The notes under the pieces: generated by a model | The model's input: only the letters and a program-made list of their open reading frames with translations | Told to the model about the DNA's origin: nothing | Database searches by the model: none | Made by a program: the position numbers and the translations under genes | Shown: in pieces, positions 7,727 to 12,994 of the stretch | Position numbering within the stretch: the stretch's first letter is position 1 | Layout of the letters: each line of letters starts with the position of its first letter | Assembly (NCBI GenBank): GCA_031290725.1 | Contig: JAITMZ010000112.1 | Coordinates: 1 to 12,994 of the forward strand | Source of the DNA: Spirochaetaceae bacterium | Lineage (GTDB): Bacteria > Spirochaetota > Spirochaetia > Treponematales > Treponemataceae | DNA: 12,994 bases | Direction: 5' to 3'

Positions 7727-8488
7727 ATGTCCATGGTAAAAACCGTAGAAATCAGCCAGGCCTATGTCAGCCTGCACGTGCTCAATCAGGTGTCCCTCAC
7801 GGTGGAGCAGCGGGAGGTGGTGTGCATCATCGGCCCTTCCGGTGCGGGAAAGTCGACATATCTACGCTCGTTGAACCGGCTGGAAAAAATCGACAGCGGG
7901 AAGATATATATAGAAGACAAATTGCTTTTTGACTGCGAAAATGGGGTTGATCGGGTTAAATTGCCCGCCAAAGAACGGGGGGCGTCCCTCCTGGAGGTGG
8001 GTATGGTGTTCCAGCGGTTCAATCTGTTTCCCCACAAGACGGTGCTGGAAAACGTGATGCTCTCCCCGGTGCAGGTGAAAAAGGTGCCGGTAGAACAGGC
8101 CCGGGTCAAAGCCGGGGAACTGCTGGACCGGGTGGGTTTGGCCGACAAAATCGACGCATGGCCGTCCCAGCTTTCCGGGGGGCAGCAACAGCGCGTGGCC
8201 ATCGCCAGGGCATTGGCCATGGAGCCCAAGATCATGCTCTTTGACGAACCCACCTCGGCGCTGGACCCGGAGCTGGTGGGGGAGGTGCTGGCGGTGATGA
8301 ATGGCCTGGCGGACGCGGGGATGACCATGCTGGTGGTGACCCACGAGATGGGTTTTGCCAGGGATGCGGCGGACCGGGTGGTGTTCATGGCCGACGGTGC
8401 CATTGTGGAAATCGCCCCGCCGGAGAAGATTTTCACCAATGCGGAAAATGATCGGACGCGTCAATTTTTACAAAGCGTCCGTACTTAG
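7727..8488 (+). CDS. Polar amino-acid ABC transporter ATP-binding protein (GlnQ/HisP type)
   Basis: This 253-residue ATPase energises the adjacent permease from the cytoplasmic face. All nucleotide-binding motifs are present: Walker [10 protein letters not shown] (36-44), Q-loop in [11 protein letters not shown], signature [15 protein letters not shown] from residue 149, Walker B IMLFDEP (Asp173, Glu174) and the switch His206 in VTHEMGF. The stretch [10 protein letters not shown] after the Q-loop is typical of amino-acid transporter ATPases. GAGGGAG (7713-7719), overlapping the permease stop, supports ATG 7727; a second ATG six bases downstream is possible and would remove two residues. It is the last gene of the long operon. 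No T-run terminator is visible after it; the following spacer starts with a repeat. Confidence 0.95.
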   Translation: MSMVKTVEISQAYVSLHVLNQVSLTVEQREVVCIIGPSGAGKSTYLRSLNRLEKIDSGKIYIEDKLLFDCENGVDRVKLPAKERGASLLEVGMVFQRFNLFPHKTVLENVMLSPVQVKKVPVEQARVKAGELLDRVGLADKIDAWPSQLSGGQQQRVAIARALAMEPKIMLFDEPTSALDPELVGEVLAVMNGLADAGMTMLVVTHEMGFARDAADRVVFMADGAIVEIAPPEKIFTNAENDRTRQFLQSVRT

Positions 8489-8525
8489 GGAAGCACTGAT
8501 GTATCCAGCGGAGCCGCCAACAGGA
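8489..8525 (+). repeat. Intergenic repeat, copy 1 (degenerate)
   Basis: This stretch begins directly after the ATPase stop codon and aligns with 8954-8994. Shared blocks in order are GG, GCACTGAT, ATCC, AGCGG, GCC, C and CAGGA, with equal spacing apart from a 4-nt gap (TGGA present only in copy 2). By hand count 28 of 37 positions agree. This copy lacks the perfect 7-bp hairpin of copy 2. The rest of the spacer to 8657 holds only a weak 7-bp imperfect inverted repeat (8572-8592) and the ribosome binding site of the next gene; no convincing promoter was found. Confidence 0.45.
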
Positions 8526-8657
8526 GCGCCGTCCGGGATAATAAGCGCTGTCATACTTGGATGCGAGTTTGCGGTAAGCCGTGGACTTACGGAAAAATTG
8601 CAAAGGAGCCGCTGTTAGCCTCAAGTTAATCAACGGTTCTTGGGGAGTAAATAAAAA

Positions 8658-8933
8658 ATGCCTACCTACGAATACGAATGTACCGCCTGCGCCCATCACT
8701 TTGATGCGGTGCAGAAGATGCTGGACCCGCCTATCCGCCGGTGCCCCCAGTGCGGCGGCCCGGTGTGCCGGATACTGAGCGGCGGCATAGGCATCGCCTT
8801 TCACGGTTCGGGATTTTATGCCACCGATGCCCGAAAGAAGGAAGCCACGGAAAAGGCGCCGGAAAAAAAGCCCGCACCGGCCTGTCCCGCGGGCTGCCCG
8901 CACTGCCCGGCGGCGGAAAAAGAAAGCGCCTGA
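8658..8933 (+). CDS. FmdB family zinc ribbon protein
   Basis: This 91-residue protein starts with MPTYEYECTAC, the hallmark of the FmdB (formamidase regulatory protein type) zinc ribbon family. Cys8, Cys11, Cys29 and Cys32 form the predicted zinc site, and Cys37 is extra. The conserved tail FHGSGFYATD (48-57) follows. The C-terminus is a charged, Lys/Glu/Pro-rich linker ending in a second Cys cluster (Cys76, Cys80, Cys83), which might bind metal. FmdB proteins are widespread but their molecular role is poorly defined; a regulatory role was proposed from linkage to formamidase, and no formamidase gene is present here. GGGGAG (8642-8647) precedes the ATG by about 10 nt. A 5-bp GC hairpin (8926-8939) spans the stop codon but has no T-run. 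Confidence 0.88.
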   Translation: MPTYEYECTACAHHFDAVQKMLDPPIRRCPQCGGPVCRILSGGIGIAFHGSGFYATDARKKEATEKAPEKKPAPACPAGCPHCPAAEKESA

Positions 8934-8953
8934 GGGCGCCTCCTGAAAAATAT

Positions 8954-8994
8954 GGCGGCACTGATACATCCTGGAAGCGGTGCCCCTGTCAGGA
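8954..8994 (+). repeat. Intergenic repeat, copy 2, with hairpin
   Basis: This is the second copy of the element at 8489-8525, 20 nt after the FmdB stop. It contains a perfect inverted repeat, CATCCTG (8967-8973) and CAGGATG (8990-8996), with a 16-nt loop. No T-run follows, so it is not a standard terminator, though it could stabilise the 3' end of the fmdB-like mRNA. The AT-rich bases after it (9001-9070) contain no gene. Confidence 0.45.
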
Positions 8995-9034
8995 TGAACC
9001 AGCGATTTTCCAGAAATTCCTGTTTTGAGGTATT

Positions 9035-9064
9035 TTGTTTTTAGCTGCGTTTATGATGTACAAA
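9035..9064 (+). promoter_or_regulatory. Weak candidate promoter for the double zinc ribbon gene
   Basis: TTGTTT (9035-9040), an 18-nt spacer and TACAAA (9059-9064) are a mediocre sigma-70 match. It is reported because the predicted start, near 9071, falls on the first base of the strong hairpin at 9071-9107. TATGAT at 9052-9057 is a better -10 by itself but has no partner at 16-18 nt. Confidence 0.3.
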
Positions 9065-9070
9065 TGCGAA

Positions 9071-9107
9071 GCATATCGAAAAATCTAACCGGGTGGTTTC
9101 GATATGC
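9071..9107 (+). promoter_or_regulatory. Strong hairpin in leader of the double zinc ribbon gene
   Basis: GCATATCGAAA (9071-9081) and TTTCGATATGC (9097-9107) form a perfect 11-bp inverted repeat with a 15-nt loop. Inside it AACC (9087-9090) can pair with GGTT (9095-9098) at the cost of the innermost outer pairs. Downstream, TGCCG (9110-9114) can pair with CGGCA (9123-9127), or CCGCA (9112-9116) with TGCGG (9131-9135); these exclude each other. It ends 39 nt before the ATG at 9147. It could be an mRNA-stabilising 5' hairpin, an operator palindrome or a regulatory leader. Confidence 0.5.
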
Positions 9108-9146
9108 CCTGCCGCAATTCGCCGGCAAAATGCGGGGTGGGGGTGT

Positions 9147-9491
9147 ATGCAAAAAAAAGTGAAGTTCTTTTGTGAAGATTGCGGCACCCCGGTGTCCCCT
9201 GAGGCGGATCGCTGCCCGGTGTGCGGAAAAATTTTCGCCGGGGTGCGCTGCCCCCAGTGCGGTAATACCGCCGACCAGGGGGTATTCGCCCAGGGCTGCC
9301 CGGTGTGCGGTTACGGCGGCAACGGTTCCATCGGGCTTTGCTCAGCCGCGCCGGAGACGCGGACCAAGGGCCGGTCAAACCTGCGGGACCTGTCTTGGAA
9401 TAGTCTGCCGCCCCCGCTTCGGCAGGTTTTGTTTTACGGGAGCATTTTTTTGTGCATCGCCCTGGCGGCGGTTTTGGTGGCTCTGGTGTAA
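9147..9491 (+). CDS. Double zinc ribbon protein with C-terminal membrane anchor
   Basis: This is a 114-residue protein starting MQKKVKFFCEDCG. Four CxxC knuckles occur in order (CEDC, CPVC, CPQC, CPVC), giving two predicted treble-clef zinc ribbons of the double zinc ribbon type in the first 55 residues. A polar linker follows, then a single hydrophobic segment at the very C-terminus (VLFYGSIFLCIALAAVLVAL), so the protein is probably tail-anchored with the zinc part in the cytoplasm. I chose the ATG at 9147; an in-frame GTG at 9093 lies inside the leader hairpin and would add 18 residues unlike the family. The ribosome binding site is an atypical G-rich stretch (GGGGTG at 9134-9139). Function is unknown; such ribbons often mediate protein or nucleic-acid contacts. 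It lies between another zinc ribbon gene and the sirtuin gene. Confidence 0.75.
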   Translation: MQKKVKFFCEDCGTPVSPEADRCPVCGKIFAGVRCPQCGNTADQGVFAQGCPVCGYGGNGSIGLCSAAPETRTKGRSNLRDLSWNSLPPPLRQVLFYGSIFLCIALAAVLVALV

Positions 9492-9510
9492 TTCGCGGCG
9501 AGGTTCTTCA

Positions 9511-9547
9511 TTTTTTTACATTTTTTGGAATTTTTTTTGTTTTTTTT
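9511..9547 (+). promoter_or_regulatory. Phased T-tracts, predicted curved DNA
   Basis: Runs of 7, 6, 8 and 8 T begin at 9511, 9521, 9531 and 9540, a spacing of 9-10 bp, close to one helical turn. Phased A/T-tracts of this kind bend DNA. The last tracts overlap the -35 of the sirtuin promoter. No hairpin precedes them, so they are not a standard terminator for the zinc ribbon gene. Confidence 0.6.
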
Positions 9548-9565
9548 CAAAATCTGTGGTATACT
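9537..9565 (+). promoter_or_regulatory. Extended -10 promoter of the sirtuin gene
   Basis: TTGTTT (9537-9542), a 17-nt spacer and TATACT (9560-9565), with TGG directly before the -10 (an extended -10). The expected transcription start, about 9571-9573, coincides with the ATG at 9571, predicting a leaderless message. Confidence 0.65.
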
Positions 9566-9570
9566 ATAGT

Positions 9571-10320
9571 ATGGACTCGGGTTACGGTCAATTGGAGCGG
9601 CTTATCGGCGAGAGCGGTCGGATTGTCTTTTTCGGCGGCGCGGGGGTTTCCACAGAAAGCGGGATCCCCGATTTTCGCAGTACCGGAGGTTTGTACCATC
9701 AGGAGTGGGCCTATTCGCCGGAGACGATTTTGAGCCATACGTTTTTCATGGCCCAGACTGCGGAGTTTTATCGGTTTTACCGGGCAAAAATGATAGTGGA
9801 CGGAGCGAAGCCTAACGCGGCACACATTGCTCTGACCCGGTTGGAAAAACGGGGAAAGATCAGCGCGGTGGTGACCCAGAATATTGACGGACTCCATCAG
9901 ATGGCGGGGAGCAAAAAAGTTTTTGAACTGCATGGAAGCATCCGCCGGAATTACTGCATGAAATGCGGCGAGTTTTATCCCCTTTCGGTGATCGCCGAGT
10001 CCGGGAGCGTCCCCGACGGCATCCCCCGGTGTGCCAAACCGGGTTGCGGGGGCATCATCAAACCCGACGTGGTGCTCTACGAAGAGGGCCTGGACTCCGG
10101 GGTGATGGACGGTGCCATCGCGGCCATTGCGGGAGCGGATATGCTCATCATCGGTGGGACCAGCCTTACGGTGTACCCTGCGGCGGGGCTGGTGAACTAT
10201 TTCCACGGCCCGGCGCTGGTGGTGATCAACCGTGATGTCGTGGACGGGGGCCGGAACGCCGCAGTGGTGATTCAGGACAGCATCGGCAAGGTGTTCGCCG
10301 CCCTGGAATTGGATAAATAG
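9571..10320 (+). CDS. Sirtuin, NAD-dependent protein deacetylase (Sir2/CobB family)
   Basis: This 249-residue enzyme removes acyl groups from lysines using NAD+, giving nicotinamide and O-acyl-ADP-ribose. Motifs in order: GAGVSTESGIPDFRS (23-37) for NAD binding, TQNIDGLH (102-109), catalytic His121 in ELHGS, zinc cysteines 129 and 132 then 154 and 159, IIKPDVVLYEE, and GGTSLTVYPAAGL near the C-terminus. The second cysteine pair is C-x4-C, also known in SIRT5. The segment FYRFYRAKMI replaces the Tyr/Arg desuccinylase pattern of the CobB/SIRT5 class, so deacetylation is the likelier activity. The frame is open far upstream (to 9172), but homology begins at the ATG at 9571 and a promoter lies just before it. 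No ribosome binding site is present. The unit ends at the terminator 70 nt downstream. cobB, srtN and npdA are symbols used for related proteins. Confidence 0.93.
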   Translation: MDSGYGQLERLIGESGRIVFFGGAGVSTESGIPDFRSTGGLYHQEWAYSPETILSHTFFMAQTAEFYRFYRAKMIVDGAKPNAAHIALTRLEKRGKISAVVTQNIDGLHQMAGSKKVFELHGSIRRNYCMKCGEFYPLSVIAESGSVPDGIPRCAKPGCGGIIKPDVVLYEEGLDSGVMDGAIAAIAGADMLIIGGTSLTVYPAAGLVNYFHGPALVVINRDVVDGGRNAAVVIQDSIGKVFAALELDK

Positions 10321-10389
10321 AGTGATTTTTTGGGATGTCGTGGCTTGCAGCCTCCTCATTCCAATTTTCTGCTTCCTCCTCTCCTTTCT

Positions 10390-10424
10390 GGACGGCCGGC
10401 AAGTTTTGTCGACCGTCCTTTTTT
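10390..10424 (+). terminator. Rho-independent terminator of the sirtuin unit
   Basis: The left arm 10390-10402 (GGACGGCCGGCAA) pairs with the right arm 10406-10418 (TTGTCGACCGTCC) around a 3-nt loop; the 13-bp stem has one C-A mismatch and one G-U pair. Six Ts follow (10419-10424). It works in the plus direction only; no T-run exists on the other side for mutS. Confidence 0.85.
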
Positions 10425-10425
10425 G

Positions 10426-10465
10426 GGTGCGCCCGGAATGCGCCGTGCGCCGAAGGGTACGCACC
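10426..10465. repeat. GC-rich inverted repeat between the sirtuin terminator and mutS
   Basis: GGTGCG (10426-10431) pairs with CGCACC (10460-10465), CCC (10432-10434) with GGG (10455-10457) past a 2-nt bulge, and GCGC (10440-10443) with GCGC (10447-10450) around a 3-nt loop. It lies 50 nt past the mutS stop on the minus strand, where no T-run follows it, so it may protect or help end the mutS mRNA but is not a classical terminator. The rest of 10466-10515 shows nothing definite. Confidence 0.5.
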
Positions 10466-10515
10466 GTGGTATGAGAGGCTGCGAATAATGGTCACTCTCC
10501 TATTCGATTGAAAAA

Positions 10516-12994
<2,479 letters not shown>

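Noticed and set aside
8572..8592. Inverted repeat in the spacer before the FmdB-type gene
   Set aside because: It has a mismatch, a short stem and is followed by A rather than T; there is no sign of function.
8926..8939. GC hairpin over the FmdB stop as a terminator
   Set aside because: The stem is only 5 bp and no T-run follows.
444..9026. AACAGGAATTT shared by the ppdK upstream region and, in reverse, by 9016-9026
   Set aside because: An 11-nt match between two places is expected many times by chance in 13 kb, and the flanks do not align.
9093..9146. In-frame GTG at 9093 as start of the double zinc ribbon protein
   Set aside because: It sits within the leader hairpin, has no ribosome binding site, and the added 18 residues look non-coding.
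9172..9570. Sirtuin with a long N-terminal extension from 9172
   Set aside because: The frame is open only by chance across the double zinc ribbon gene and the T-tracts; sirtuin homology starts at 9571.
10030..10047. C-x4-C zinc pair in the sirtuin as an anomaly
   Set aside because: The same spacing of the second cysteine pair occurs in known sirtuins such as SIRT5, so it is normal variation.

Overview
The window reads as a chromosomal core region of a spirochaete, most likely Treponema or a close relative. This is an inference: no rRNA is present. It rests on a pyruvate,phosphate dikinase of the glycolytic type, the order ribF-rpsO-pnp, a solute-binding protein whose signal peptide ends in FAGGNKE (a style common in treponemes), and a treponeme-like secreted protein at the left edge. 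GC content looks moderately high (high fifties percent by eye). Against it, a few AT-rich patches stand out, and all of them look regulatory.

Layout. Bases 1-415 hold the start of a secreted protein gene on the minus strand, which runs out of the window. A 106-bp divergent spacer follows and carries a near-consensus sigma-70 promoter (457-485). From it runs a tightly packed plus-strand gene train to 8488: ppdK, ribF, rpsO, pnp, then a complete polar amino-acid ABC transporter (binding protein, permease, ATPase). ppdK/ribF and pnp/binding protein overlap by ATGA, so translation is probably coupled. A second strong promoter lies inside ribF (3510-3537) and probably gives rpsO-pnp and the transporter their own transcription. 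Bases 8489-9570 carry two small zinc-ribbon genes, an FmdB-type protein and a tail-anchored double zinc ribbon protein. Their spacers contain a shared, partly degenerate repeat and a strong hairpin. A sirtuin gene (9571-10320) follows; its promoter sits so close to the ATG that the mRNA is probably leaderless, and phased T-tracts precede it. The sirtuin unit ends at a good Rho-independent terminator (10390-10424). Convergent to it, mutS occupies the rest of the window on the minus strand and lacks its N-terminus at the window edge.

Function. The first operon mixes central energy metabolism (PPDK), flavin cofactor synthesis (FAD synthesis from FMN), translation (S15), RNA turnover (PNPase) and amino-acid uptake. 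This looks like a growth-linked housekeeping transcript rather than one pathway. RibF lacks the riboflavin kinase domain that normally makes its FMN substrate, so FMN must come from another enzyme.

I see no mobile element, CRISPR array, tRNA or phage gene, and no clear new multi-gene system. The items most worth checking are the single-domain RibF, the promoter inside ribF, the leaderless sirtuin with its phased T-tract promoter, the structured leader of the double zinc ribbon gene, and the repeat shared by the two spacers around the FmdB gene.
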